Below are positions 41,964-51,109 of a DNA stretch of 64,000 nucleotides, in pieces. A program made the position numbers and the translations under genes. Source of the stretch: Frateuria soli (GTDB lineage Bacteria > Pseudomonadota > Gammaproteobacteria > Xanthomonadales > Rhodanobacteraceae). Position 1 is the stretch's first letter. Each line of letters opens with the position of its first letter. The notes below the pieces were generated by a model that saw only the letters and a list, made by a program, of their open reading frames with translations, searched no databases and was not told where the DNA came from. Location of the stretch: the NCBI RefSeq assembly GCF_021117385.1, contig NZ_CP088252.1, positions 496,001 through 560,000 on the forward strand. The letters run 5' to 3'.

Positions 41964-44900
41964 TCAGCGCTCCAACCGGTAATTCAGGCTGGCCCGACTG
42001 AACTCGGTGGCGCTCTGCACTTCGAGGTTCCAGCGCTGGCTGAGCCGGTAGCGCAGGGTGATGACCTGGCCGGGCTCGAACAGCCCCACGCCGTAGCTCA
42101 GGTACAACCGCGGCGAGAGGTACTTGCCGACGGTGAACGCCGATTCGCCGCCCAGCGCCTCGCTGCTGGACACGCCGATGTCGTCGATGCCCAACCTGCT
42201 GCCGATGCTCTTGGCCAGCAGGTCGCCGGCCGCGGAACCGAGCGCCTGGGCGGCGGCCCCGACCATGTCCCCTTCGCCGCCACTGACCTGCGAGAGCGGC
42301 TTGCCGGTGATCAGGTAGGAAAGCGCGTCGGATTGCTCCATCGGTGGGTTGGAGAACACCGTGAGGATCGGCCGCTGCGCCGTGCCGGTGATCAGCAGGC
42401 CCACTTCCTGGCCTTCATCGATGGTGGCGTTGGGGTTCAGGCTGCGCACCGCCCGCAGGTCCAGGCCCGGGTTGTCGATCGGCGTGCCCGCGAACAGCAG
42501 CTTGCCTGACTCGATGTGCAGGTCCTGGCCGTAGGCCTCGTAGGTGCCGCTCACCGCGATCTGGCCCTGGCCGCGGGTAGCCCGGCCGGGCTCCTCGATG
42601 ACCGTGAGCGTGCCGGTGAGCTTGCCGTCCAGGCCCTTGCCGGTGAGATGCGTGTTGCGGCCGAGGTCGACCTTCACCCGTGCATGGATCGGCAGCTGCG
42701 CGGTGGCTTCCTCCTGCGCCTGCTGGTCGACGACCACGACGTCGGGCGAGGCCTTGGTCGCGCCGCCGCCCGGCAGGCGGTCGAGGTTCACGTCGGCGCT
42801 GTCCAGGGTGACCGCGCCGGTGACGTACACGCCCTCCGCGTCGCGTCGCACGCGCAGATCGGGCGTCAATACGACGTGGGCGGCGGGAATGTCGGCGACG
42901 GTGACGTTGTCGCCGGTGAGCGTGATCGCGCTGGGCACCTGTGCGGTGAGCCCATAGCTGCCGCCGATCACCAGCGTGCCCTTGCCCGAGCGCACGCGGC
43001 CGTCCAGCTCAACATGCTGCGCATCGGGGGCGCGCAGCACCACCGAGCCGTCGGTCAGACTGAGGCCCAGCGCCGGTACTTCGGCGGCGAAGCCGTCCAC
43101 CGTGGCCTGGCCGGTCACCGCCGGCTGCGCCACGGTGCCGGCGAAGCCGAAGCGGCCGTCAAGGTGGCCCTGCACGTTGGCGACCTCGCTGGTGAGGAGC
43201 TCCAGCGGGGCGAGGCTGTCGAGGTGAATGGCGAGCTGGCCGCCGAGCGCCTGCGCGTCGCCATCGATGGTCAGGCGGCCATCCAGGCGGCCGTTCGCGT
43301 CGAGCGCGGCGTGCGCCTCCAGTCGCTGGTGGCCGGGGGCGAGGTCGTCGTCGACGGTGAGTCCATGCCAGGCCAGCAGCGGGCGTTGCGCCTGCCGGGT
43401 GTAGGTGACCGACCCCTGGTCGGAGGCGAGCGTGGCCTTGCCGCTGAGCGCGCCGGCGGGGCTGCGCTTGAGCGTGCCTTCGCCGTGCAGTTCGCCGTCG
43501 GCGCGCATGGGCAGGTCCGCGTAGCCGGCGGCGTTGAACAGCAGCGCCAGCGGCAGCGCGCGCAGGCGGTAGCTGGCGGTGAGGTTGCCGGCCTTGTCCT
43601 GCTGCCCCTGTATGCACAGCAGCGGGTCGCCCGCGGTGAGACACAACGGCGACAGCGCCAGCGCGCCATCGGCGTAGTCGAGCGTGGCCGGATCCCGCAG
43701 CCGCCAGCGCGGCAGGCCCTGGGGTTCCAGGTCCAGCGTGTCGAGGGTGCCTCTCCAGTGGCGCTGCTCCAGGCTGCCGTGCAGGGCAAGCTGGGCGGAG
43801 AGCTGGCGGCCGTTCGCATCGAGCGTGAGCTTGTGGGCCGCCTCGGTACCGTCGGCGTGCAGCGCCAGCGTGTCGAACGCCAGGCCGCCGAGCCAGGCAT
43901 CGCGCGCGTCGAGATCGACGTTGCCGCCGGGGCTGCTGATGTCGGGCACGTGCGCCTGCACGGCCAGCCGGCCGATGCGCTGGCTGCCGTAGGCGATCGT
44001 GGCGCCATGCACTTCGGCGTCGATGCCCAGCGCCGGCGGCAGGCCGGTGACGTGCGCGTGCGCTTCAAGCCGGCCGCCGGCATCGGGCAGCCAGTCGGCC
44101 AGCGTGGCGACGGTCATCCGTACCTGCACGTCGTTGCGCGCACCGGGCTTGCCCTCGATCGAGAGGGTGCTGCGGCCGGAGGTGAGCGAAAGCGTGCCGT
44201 CCAGCACCTCGTTGGGCGAAAGATGCAGCCGGCCGCGACCGCGCACCGGACGGCCGCGCAGGCGACCGTCGAGGCGGGCGAGGTCAAGCGTCGCATCGGG
44301 ATGGCCCGAGGGCAGGGTGCCGCGGGTGGTCAGCTGCGCATCCAGTGCACCGCTCCAGCCGGCGAACAGCTGGCCCGGGTCGAAGTCGTCCGCCTCGGCC
44401 GCCAGCTCCCAGCCGAATACCGGCTGCAGAACGAGTGTGCCCTGCGCGTGCAGGTGGCCCTGCGGTTGCCGGACATCCAGCGTGTGCAGCGCCAGTTGCC
44501 GCGGCGTGCCGTCGAGGTTCACCGCCAGTTGCGCGAGCTTGCCGGGCGGGCCGATCGCGATGTCGCCCTGCGCGTGGAACTGCGCCGTGCTGCCATGCAC
44601 GTCCAGCTGGCCGTGGCTGGCCAGCGGCTGGCCGGCCAGCGCGGCGGGCAGCTCCAGGTCCTGCCAGGAAAGCTGCAGCGTGCCGGCGGGCGGTGCGGCG
44701 TCCAGCTGGATCTGTCCGTGCGCCTGCAGTCGTCCCTTGATCTGCGGCGAGGTGAGGCTGAGCGTTTCCAGCGTGAGGCGGCTGCGGTCGTCGTTGAGTT
44801 GCGCGCGCAGCGGGGCCAGTTGCAGGCGCCACTGGTTGAGGTCGACCGTGCCGGTGAGCGTGCCGCCGCGGCGGCTGCCCTTGCCATCGAGGTCGAGCGC

Positions 44901-45710
44901 CAGGCTTTCCAGCGTGCCCTTGCCGAGCAGCGGCGCGGGGTCGAAGCTCGGCGCCTTCAGCGAGGCGGTCCAGGGCCAGGCGCCGCCCTGCTCGAGCTGG
45001 ACCTGCAGATGTGCCGCCATCGGCTGGGTGAGCGCAAGGGCGAGCCGCGCGCGGGTGCCGTCGCTGTGCGCCTGCACCTGGCCGGCGTAGGTAGTGTCGC
45101 CAAGGGTCCAGGCGAAGCTGGCCTGGCCGTTGCCCCGCCAGGTGTCGCCGATGGCCAGCGTACCGTCCACATCCGCATGGCCCTGGGGTGAGCGCAGGCG
45201 CAGCGCGCGGATGGCGATGCCCTGTGCGTTCCAGCGCCCGGCAAGGTCCAGGGTGTTGGCGGTGAACAGCGACTGCCCGCCCTGGTGGACCGTAAGGTCG
45301 GCCGCGTGTGCCTGGTCGACCTGGATCGCCAGCGGTGGATTGAGCGACAGCGGGCCGCTGCGCTGTTCGTCCGGCGGGGGCGGCGGCAGCACGACATCGA
45401 CACCCCGCACGTCGAGCGTGTCGACGTGCAGTTGTTTGCCGAGCAGGGGCCACAGGCGCACGTCCAGCCTGGCGCTCGCTACACGCACGTCCAGGCCCTT
45501 GCCGTCGGCATAGCGCAGACCCTCGAGCTGCAGCGGGCCGGCCAGGCTGCCGCTGGCCTGCTGCACGCTGAGCGCGCCATCGGTGAACCCGCTGGCGCGG
45601 GCAATGGTGAAGCGCAGGCCCGCGCCGGTGCCGAGCAGCCACCACAGGCCCAGCGCAAGCAGCACGAACAGGGCAAGCAGGACGAGGCCGATGCGCCTGA
45701 GCCATTTCAT
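41964..45710 (-). CDS. tamB: Translocation and assembly module subunit TamB
   Basis: 1248 residues. A single N-terminal membrane anchor (IGLVLLALFVLLALGLWWLL) is followed by a very long beta-taco/AsmA-like stretch rich in D-x-x-G-type repeats. The family C-terminal domain DUF490 includes LDIDDIGVSS-type sequence here read LGIDDIGVSSSEALGGE, ending in SYGVGLFEPGQVITLRYRLS. With TamA it moves lipids or outer-membrane proteins across the periplasm. Same strand, downstream of tamA. Confidence 0.95.
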   Translation of the reverse strand: MKWLRRIGLVLLALFVLLALGLWWLLGTGAGLRFTIARASGFTDGALSVQQASGSLAGPLQLEGLRYADGKGLDVRVASARLDVRLWPLLGKQLHVDTLDVRGVDVVLPPPPPDEQRSGPLSLNPPLAIQVDQAHAADLTVHQGGQSLFTANTLDLAGRWNAQGIAIRALRLRSPQGHADVDGTLAIGDTWRGNGQASFAWTLGDTTYAGQVQAHSDGTRARLALALTQPMAAHLQVQLEQGGAWPWTASLKAPSFDPAPLLGKGTLESLALDLDGKGSRRGGTLTGTVDLNQWRLQLAPLRAQLNDDRSRLTLETLSLTSPQIKGRLQAHGQIQLDAAPPAGTLQLSWQDLELPAALAGQPLASHGQLDVHGSTAQFHAQGDIAIGPPGKLAQLAVNLDGTPRQLALHTLDVRQPQGHLHAQGTLVLQPVFGWELAAEADDFDPGQLFAGWSGALDAQLTTRGTLPSGHPDATLDLARLDGRLRGRPVRGRGRLHLSPNEVLDGTLSLTSGRSTLSIEGKPGARNDVQVRMTVATLADWLPDAGGRLEAHAHVTGLPPALGIDAEVHGATIAYGSQRIGRLAVQAHVPDISSPGGNVDLDARDAWLGGLAFDTLALHADGTEAAHKLTLDANGRQLSAQLALHGSLEQRHWRGTLDTLDLEPQGLPRWRLRDPATLDYADGALALSPLCLTAGDPLLCIQGQQDKAGNLTASYRLRALPLALLFNAAGYADLPMRADGELHGEGTLKRSPAGALSGKATLASDQGSVTYTRQAQRPLLAWHGLTVDDDLAPGHQRLEAHAALDANGRLDGRLTIDGDAQALGGQLAIHLDSLAPLELLTSEVANVQGHLDGRFGFAGTVAQPAVTGQATVDGFAAEVPALGLSLTDGSVVLRAPDAQHVELDGRVRSGKGTLVIGGSYGLTAQVPSAITLTGDNVTVADIPAAHVVLTPDLRVRRDAEGVYVTGAVTLDSADVNLDRLPGGGATKASPDVVVVDQQAQEEATAQLPIHARVKVDLGRNTHLTGKGLDGKLTGTLTVIEEPGRATRGQGQIAVSGTYEAYGQDLHIESGKLLFAGTPIDNPGLDLRAVRSLNPNATIDEGQEVGLLITGTAQRPILTVFSNPPMEQSDALSYLITGKPLSQVSGGEGDMVGAAAQALGSAAGDLLAKSIGSRLGIDDIGVSSSEALGGESAFTVGKYLSPRLYLSYGVGLFEPGQVITLRYRLSQRWNLEVQSATEFSRASLNYRLER

Positions 45711-45734
45711 GGGCGGGCTCCTGGCAGGGCGAGA

Positions 45735-45870
45735 AGCCTCCCCCTCTCCCCGGCCCTCTCCCCCGGCGACGCCGGGGGAGAGGGAGCGATTGAGGCAAGC
45801 CGGAAGCCATGTGCCCGCTCTCCCCTGGCACCGCCGGGGGAGAGGGTCGGGGAGAGGGGGAGGCCTGTTG
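45735..45870. repeat. Two palindromic repeats between tamA and tamB
   Basis: CCCTCTCCCCGGCCCTCTCC ... GGGGGAGAGGGAGCG (45735-45793) and GCTCTCCCCTGGC ... GGGGGAGAGGGTCGGGGAGA (45822-45870). They occupy almost the whole 163-bp gap between the two genes. Confidence 0.85.
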
Positions 45871-45873
45871 TCA

Positions 45874-47637
45874 TCACAGATCCGGCCCTATCACCACGTG
45901 CAGTTGAATTCCATGCGCATGCTCGTCATGGATCGGCGTGCCCACGTCCACGCGGACCATGCCCACGGGCGAGAGCCAGCGCACGCCCAGGCCGGCGCCG
46001 AGGCGCGGGCGGTAGTCGGTGCCGTTGAACGCATTGCCGGCATCGACGAATGCAGCCATGCCCCAGTTGCGCGTGAAGTAGTGCTCCACCTCGGTGCTCG
46101 CCACCAGCAGGTTGCGCCCGCCGATCACCCGGTCGAAGCTGTTGCGCGGGCCGATCGCCTGGTAGCCGTAGCCGCGCACCGAGCGATCGCCGCCGGCGAA
46201 GAAGCGCAGCTGCGGCGGAAGGCTGGAGAAGTCCCCGGTGGAGGTGATGCCGGCGCTGGCACGCAGGATCAGCCGGTCGCGCCGGGTGAAGGCGTTGATC
46301 CACTTCGCGTCGGCCGCCAGCTGGCTGAAGCGGGTGTCCGACAGCAGCGAGCCGGCGGTGCTGCGCGCGTACACGCTGAGCGACCAGCCGTGCCGCACGA
46401 ACGTCGGATTGTCGCCGTGCTTCTTCGACAGGGAGGCCTCGGCGAACACCAGCTTGCTGCGGCCGCGCTCGATGCCGGGCGCGTTGTCCGGCTCGTTGCC
46501 CCGCTTGCCGACGGTAAACGTGCCGATCAGCGCATGCGCGCCGACGGTGCGCGTCCAGCCATGCCACAGGTCGGTATGGTTGCCGACCAGTTCCAGCGTG
46601 CGCGATTGCGAGGTGACGGTGTCGGCATCACGGAAGTTCACGCCGAAGTTGAGGCTGCGTTGCTCGCCGCCCGGGAGCGGGATCATGTACAGCGATGACA
46701 GTGTTTTCAGCCGCTGCGCGACCACCAGCTCGTTCTTCCACTTGTGGCCGAGGCTGTTGACCCAGCGTCGCTCCAGCCCCGCACGCACCCCGAAGCCGGT
46801 ATCGGTGCCGAAGAACGGCCCGCCGGTGTACACGCTGCGCTTGGCCGGCTGCAGCTCCACCTCGACATCGACGGTGCGACCGGCGTCGTCCACGTCCGGA
46901 CGGACGTTGACCACCGAGAAATAGTCCGCGCCGTTGAGCGCCTGCTGCAGGCGCAGCAGGTCGGCCTGGTCGAAGTAGTCGCCGCGCTCGAACGGCACGA
47001 AGCGCTGCAGGAAGCCCGGCTCGAACTGGGAACCGTCGAACGCCACCTTGCCGAAGCGGTAGCGCGGCCCGGCCTGCCACGCCAGGTCGACCACGGCGCT
47101 GTGGTCGGCGCGGGTCACGCGCACCTGATGCGTGACCAGCTTGGCACCGAGGAAGCCGTTCGCGGTCAGCGCGCCGCTGACGCCATCGCGCGCCTTCGAG
47201 TAGGCGCCATGATCGAGCACGTCGCCCTTGAGCTGTTCCACCGCGCGCTCGGCACGGCGGACCGCCGGGATCGCGAGCGCCGCCTCGTCCAGCTTCACGT
47301 GCACCTCGGTGATGCGCACCGGCTCGCCCGGTTTCACCGTCAGCGTGACCTGCCAGTCATTCGTGCCGGCGCGCGTCAGCGAGCCCTGCACGAGGGGCTC
47401 GTAGTAGCCGTAGGGCTCCAGCGCATCGCGCACCTCGTCCGGGGCGTCCTCGTAGAGGCGGCGGATCTGCGCCTCGCTGACCGGCCGGTTGGCGTACTGC
47501 GACAGCGTCAGGCCCGACCGCACGGCGGACTTCAGCGGATCGTCGACGCCCTTGACCGTCAGCCGAACGCCCGCGTGCGCCGCCAGCGGCAGCAGCAGGA
47601 GCGGGAGCAAGACGATCAGGCGTCGGAGGCGGCGCAT
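45874..47637 (-). CDS. tamA: Translocation and assembly module subunit TamA
   Basis: 587 residues. A signal peptide (LIVLLPLLLLPLAAHAGVRL) precedes three POTRA domains (about residues 25-260) and a 16-strand Omp85 barrel. The barrel carries RGYGYQAIGPRN, the conserved lid-loop R-G-Y-x-Y, near 490. It ends PIHDEHAHGIQLHVVIGPDL, consistent with a barrel C-terminus. Sits in the outer membrane and partners TamB. Confidence 0.95.
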   Translation of the reverse strand: MRRLRRLIVLLPLLLLPLAAHAGVRLTVKGVDDPLKSAVRSGLTLSQYANRPVSEAQIRRLYEDAPDEVRDALEPYGYYEPLVQGSLTRAGTNDWQVTLTVKPGEPVRITEVHVKLDEAALAIPAVRRAERAVEQLKGDVLDHGAYSKARDGVSGALTANGFLGAKLVTHQVRVTRADHSAVVDLAWQAGPRYRFGKVAFDGSQFEPGFLQRFVPFERGDYFDQADLLRLQQALNGADYFSVVNVRPDVDDAGRTVDVEVELQPAKRSVYTGGPFFGTDTGFGVRAGLERRWVNSLGHKWKNELVVAQRLKTLSSLYMIPLPGGEQRSLNFGVNFRDADTVTSQSRTLELVGNHTDLWHGWTRTVGAHALIGTFTVGKRGNEPDNAPGIERGRSKLVFAEASLSKKHGDNPTFVRHGWSLSVYARSTAGSLLSDTRFSQLAADAKWINAFTRRDRLILRASAGITSTGDFSSLPPQLRFFAGGDRSVRGYGYQAIGPRNSFDRVIGGRNLLVASTEVEHYFTRNWGMAAFVDAGNAFNGTDYRPRLGAGLGVRWLSPVGMVRVDVGTPIHDEHAHGIQLHVVIGPDL

Positions 47638-47726
47638 GTGGTGGGGGACGTCCCTGTGCGGAGGCCTGCGGGGCGCTCCAGCTTAACCACGCCGATGTAG
47701 CCGCGGCATAAACACGCGGCGGGCGG

Positions 47727-50327
47727 TCAGCCGACCTTGTCTCCCGCCTTGTGCGCGATCCATGCACCCGCCACGGCCGAGAAGTACGGGATCGACTGCG
47801 CCGCCAGGATGAACATCCACAACGTGCCCTCGATGTAGCGCGTGCCGAAGGACAGGCCCATGCCGATGATGCACATCACCAGTGCGCAGGCCATCAGCAG
47901 TTCCTCGCGCACAGGCGCGAAGGCGGCGAAGCCCGATTCGCCCAGGCGGCGGCTCTTGGCGGTCACCACGAAGGCGGTCTTCTCGCGGGTCAGGCCGTGC
48001 AGGATGCCTCGCGCGATCGCGTGCGACAGGCCCATGCTGGCCACCGACGCCATCAGGGTGTCGTACCAGCCGCACGGCACGCGCGCGCGGTAGAGCACGA
48101 TGCCGAAGACCGCCTTGGCGAAGAAGAACCCGATCACCGGGATCAGGAACAGCTGCATCGGCAGGCTGAACAGCTGCGGGAAGGCGACCATGCCGGCGGT
48201 CCAGTAGATTGCCATCAGCGTAAAGATCAGGTGCAGCGCATCGGCGAACCAGCTGAACCAGCCGGTGAGGAAGTGGAAGCGCTGGCCCATCGAGAGCGGG
48301 CCCTTGTGGGTCATCCAGTCCCAGCGCCCCTTGAGGATCTGCATGGCGCCGAACGCCCAGCGGTAGCGCTGGCTCTTGTAGGCCTTGAAGTCGGCGGGCG
48401 TGAGGCCCTTGCCCATCAGCTCGTCGACGTAGACCAGCTCGTAGCCGGCGTGCATCAGGCGCAGGCCGAGTTCGGCGTCCTCGCAGATGGTCCATTCCGA
48501 CCAGCCGCCGGTGCCTTCGAGCGCCGAGCGGCGGACCATGGTCATGGTGCCGTGCTGGATGATCGCGTTGCGCTCGTTGCGGTGGTGCATGCCGATGCGG
48601 AAGAAGCCGTCGAACTCCCATGCGGTCATGCGGCGGAAGCGGTTGTGCTCGAAGTCGCGGTGCGCCTGCGGGCACTGCACCACGGCCACCTTCGGGTCGT
48701 GGAAGTAGCCGGTGAGGGTGGACAGCCAGTCCTCGCGCACCACGTAGTCGGCGTCGATCACCGCCACCACGTCGGCGCGCGGGTCGGTTTCCTTCAGGCC
48801 GAAGTTAAGCGCGCCGGCCTTGAACCCCGGCCACGGCTCCAGGTGGAAGAAGCGGAAGCGCCTGCCCAGTTGCTCGCAATAGGCTTCGACCGGCTTCCAC
48901 ACGTCCGGATTCTTGGTGTTGTTGTCGATCACCAGGACTTCGAAGTTGTCGTAGTCCAGCGCGGCCAGCGAGTCGAGCGTGGCGATCACCATCTCCGGCG
49001 GCTCGTTGTAGCAGGCCAGGTGGATGGAGACGAACGGCTGCTTCCCGGGCCGGTCGGGCTTGAGCATCCCGGCATGGCGCTGCCAGCGCCGGCGCCACAG
49101 CACCTCGGTGAACTCGAAGCCGTTGATCAGCAGGATCGCCAGGATCGCCACCTGCGCCGGGAACAGCAGCACCAGCATGGTCCAGTCGATCCAGCTCAGG
49201 TAGAAGTTGAAGGGCAGGGTGGCCGACCAGACGATCAACCCGCAGGCGAGCTGGATCAGCAGGCAGAAGAACAGCCTTCCGGTCAGCTTGAAGCGCTTGA
49301 ACTTGCGCGCGAACCAGATCATCGGGATCAGCGCGAGCAGGCTGGCCGCCAGCGCCTTCCACGGCCAGGCGGTGTCCTCGGTGACCGGGCCGGTGAACGG
49401 GAACTTGAGCTGGCGGTCGGCGTTGAACGTGCCCCAGTAGGCGCCGGTGCGGCCTTCGCCGAGGTTTTCCTTCCACGGCTGGTCGAAGGCTTCCAGCAGG
49501 TAGTAGTCGATGTTGCGCGCCTTGGCCGCGTTGAGCCAGTCGCGGATGAAGATCGCTTCGTTGGAGATCGACGGGTCGGCGTATTCGTGCCGGTCGCCAT
49601 TGGACGGCCAGCCGATTTCACCGACCACCACCGGCTTGTCCGGGTAATGCTGGACGATGTTCTGGTAGGCGCCGAGCGCAGCGCCCACCGCATCCTTGCG
49701 GGCGATGCCGTTCCAGAACGGGAACAGGTGGATGGTGACGAAGTCGACGTGGTCGGCCAGTTCCGGGTACTTCAGCCAGATGTAGTCCGGCTCGGCGATC
49801 GATACCGGCTGGCGGATCGCCGCGCGCGCGCGGTCGAGGTACTGCTCCATCTGTTCCACGGTCAGGTCGCCCCGGAACAGCACCTCGTTGCCGATGATCA
49901 CCCGGTGGATGGTTTCAGGGTAGCGGCGCGCCAGCGCGATCACCGCCTCCAGCTCCTTCTCGTTGTTGATCAGGCGCGTGTCGATGTTGGCGCCGGCCAT
50001 CACCTTGAGCCCTTCCTTCTCGGCCAGGCGGTAGACCTGCGGGTTTTCCAGCGTCGAGTAGGTGCGGATGCGCGGGGTGTAGCGGCGCAGCAGCTTCAGG
50101 TCCGCGTCGATCTCCTCGTCGGAGGGGAAATCCTGCTTGAGCGGGTTCTGGTAGCGCTGGAACACCGACACCGAGTAGCCGCTGATCGGCCCGTGGAAAT
50201 CCTCCGGGCCGTGCGGACGGTTGCTCCACCACCACAGCGCGATATTGAGCGCGGCCACGATCAGCGCGAGCAGGATGGCCGCAAGCAGCGGATGCCGGCT
50301 GTCGTGGGAGGGTGCAGTGGCGCTCAA
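47727..50327 (-). CDS. ndvB: GH17-GT2 glucan synthase (NdvB-like)
   Basis: 866 residues. An N-terminal membrane helix, then a GH17 (beta-1,3-glucanase-like) domain (GYSVSVFQRYQNPLKQ; NEVLFRGDL; VVGEIGWPSNGDRHEYAD), a membrane segment, then a GT2 processive transferase: SIHLACYNEPPEMVI, VIDADYVV, ICEDAELGLRLMHAGYE and SQRYRWAFG, with five or so further helices. The architecture and length are like the Pseudomonas NdvB protein for periplasmic cyclic beta-1,3-glucan; function here is inferred. Confidence 0.85.
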   Translation of the reverse strand: MSATAPSHDSRHPLLAAILLALIVAALNIALWWWSNRPHGPEDFHGPISGYSVSVFQRYQNPLKQDFPSDEEIDADLKLLRRYTPRIRTYSTLENPQVYRLAEKEGLKVMAGANIDTRLINNEKELEAVIALARRYPETIHRVIIGNEVLFRGDLTVEQMEQYLDRARAAIRQPVSIAEPDYIWLKYPELADHVDFVTIHLFPFWNGIARKDAVGAALGAYQNIVQHYPDKPVVVGEIGWPSNGDRHEYADPSISNEAIFIRDWLNAAKARNIDYYLLEAFDQPWKENLGEGRTGAYWGTFNADRQLKFPFTGPVTEDTAWPWKALAASLLALIPMIWFARKFKRFKLTGRLFFCLLIQLACGLIVWSATLPFNFYLSWIDWTMLVLLFPAQVAILAILLINGFEFTEVLWRRRWQRHAGMLKPDRPGKQPFVSIHLACYNEPPEMVIATLDSLAALDYDNFEVLVIDNNTKNPDVWKPVEAYCEQLGRRFRFFHLEPWPGFKAGALNFGLKETDPRADVVAVIDADYVVREDWLSTLTGYFHDPKVAVVQCPQAHRDFEHNRFRRMTAWEFDGFFRIGMHHRNERNAIIQHGTMTMVRRSALEGTGGWSEWTICEDAELGLRLMHAGYELVYVDELMGKGLTPADFKAYKSQRYRWAFGAMQILKGRWDWMTHKGPLSMGQRFHFLTGWFSWFADALHLIFTLMAIYWTAGMVAFPQLFSLPMQLFLIPVIGFFFAKAVFGIVLYRARVPCGWYDTLMASVASMGLSHAIARGILHGLTREKTAFVVTAKSRRLGESGFAAFAPVREELLMACALVMCIIGMGLSFGTRYIEGTLWMFILAAQSIPYFSAVAGAWIAHKAGDKVG

Positions 50328-50543
50328 AACGTTCCCCGTCGGACGCCTCCATGTGAGGCCAAGTTAGCCCGCGGAGCTTAACGACCCGGGGGGCATGGCT
50401 CAATAAAGACGGTACGGGTGGTCAGCGCGAGGTCAGCCGGACGCGCGCAGGCCGCCCCCGTGGGGCGTTGGCCTGCGCCGCGGCGCGGGCCCGCAGGGTA
50501 GGCCCGAGCTCAGCTCGCCGGGTGGCCGCGGATGCCACGTGGA

Positions 50544-51008
50544 TCACTTCAGCAGCGAACGCAGCATCCAGGCGGTCTTCTCGTGCTCCTTCAGGCGCCC
50601 GGTGAGCATGTCGGCGGTGCCTTCGTCGCCGCCGTCCTGGGCCACCTTGATGGCGCCGCGAGCGGTGTGGGCGGCGATTTCGTGTCCCTCCACCAGCTGG
50701 CCGACCATCTCCTTCCAGTCGGGCACGCCAGTTTCCTCCTTGATCGCGGTGAGCTTGCCGAACTGGCTGTAGGAGCCGGGGGCGAACACGTCCAGGGTGC
50801 GGATGCGCTCGGCGATCTCGTCGGCGGCCAGCCACAGCTCGTTGTACTGGGTCTCGAACATGGCGTGCAGGCTGTTGAACTGCGGGCCGGTGACGTTCCA
50901 GTGGAAGCTGTGGGTCTTCAGGTACAGCGAGTAGGTATCGGCGAGCAGCTTGGACAGCTGTTCGGCGATGGTCTGGCGATCCTTCTGGGCGATGCCGATG
51001 TTGGCCAT
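50544..51008 (-). CDS. dps: Dps-family DNA-binding/ferritin-like protein
   Basis: 154 residues. [20 protein letters not shown] then the ferroxidase-type motif [40 protein letters not shown] and a helical tail. Dps proteins form 12-mers that oxidise and store iron and protect DNA. ATG at 51008 follows a GGATTCC-type spacer. The gap to the next gene (50328-50543) shows nothing recognisable. Confidence 0.93.
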   Translation of the reverse strand: MANIGIAQKDRQTIAEQLSKLLADTYSLYLKTHSFHWNVTGPQFNSLHAMFETQYNELWLAADEIAERIRTLDVFAPGSYSQFGKLTAIKEETGVPDWKEMVGQLVEGHEIAAHTARGAIKVAQDGGDEGTADMLTGRLKEHEKTAWMLRSLLK

Positions 51009-51109
51009 GGGGAATCCTCCGTGTGCAGTGGGTGCGAACACCACCGTACCGGCTGGCGCCTGCCGTGTGAAATGAATCGTTCCGATCGGGCCCATAGCCT
51101 GCGGCTATC

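Noticed and set aside
41550-42509. 319-codon plus-strand frame opposite tamB's end
   Set aside because: Shadow of tamB and repeats; no motif.
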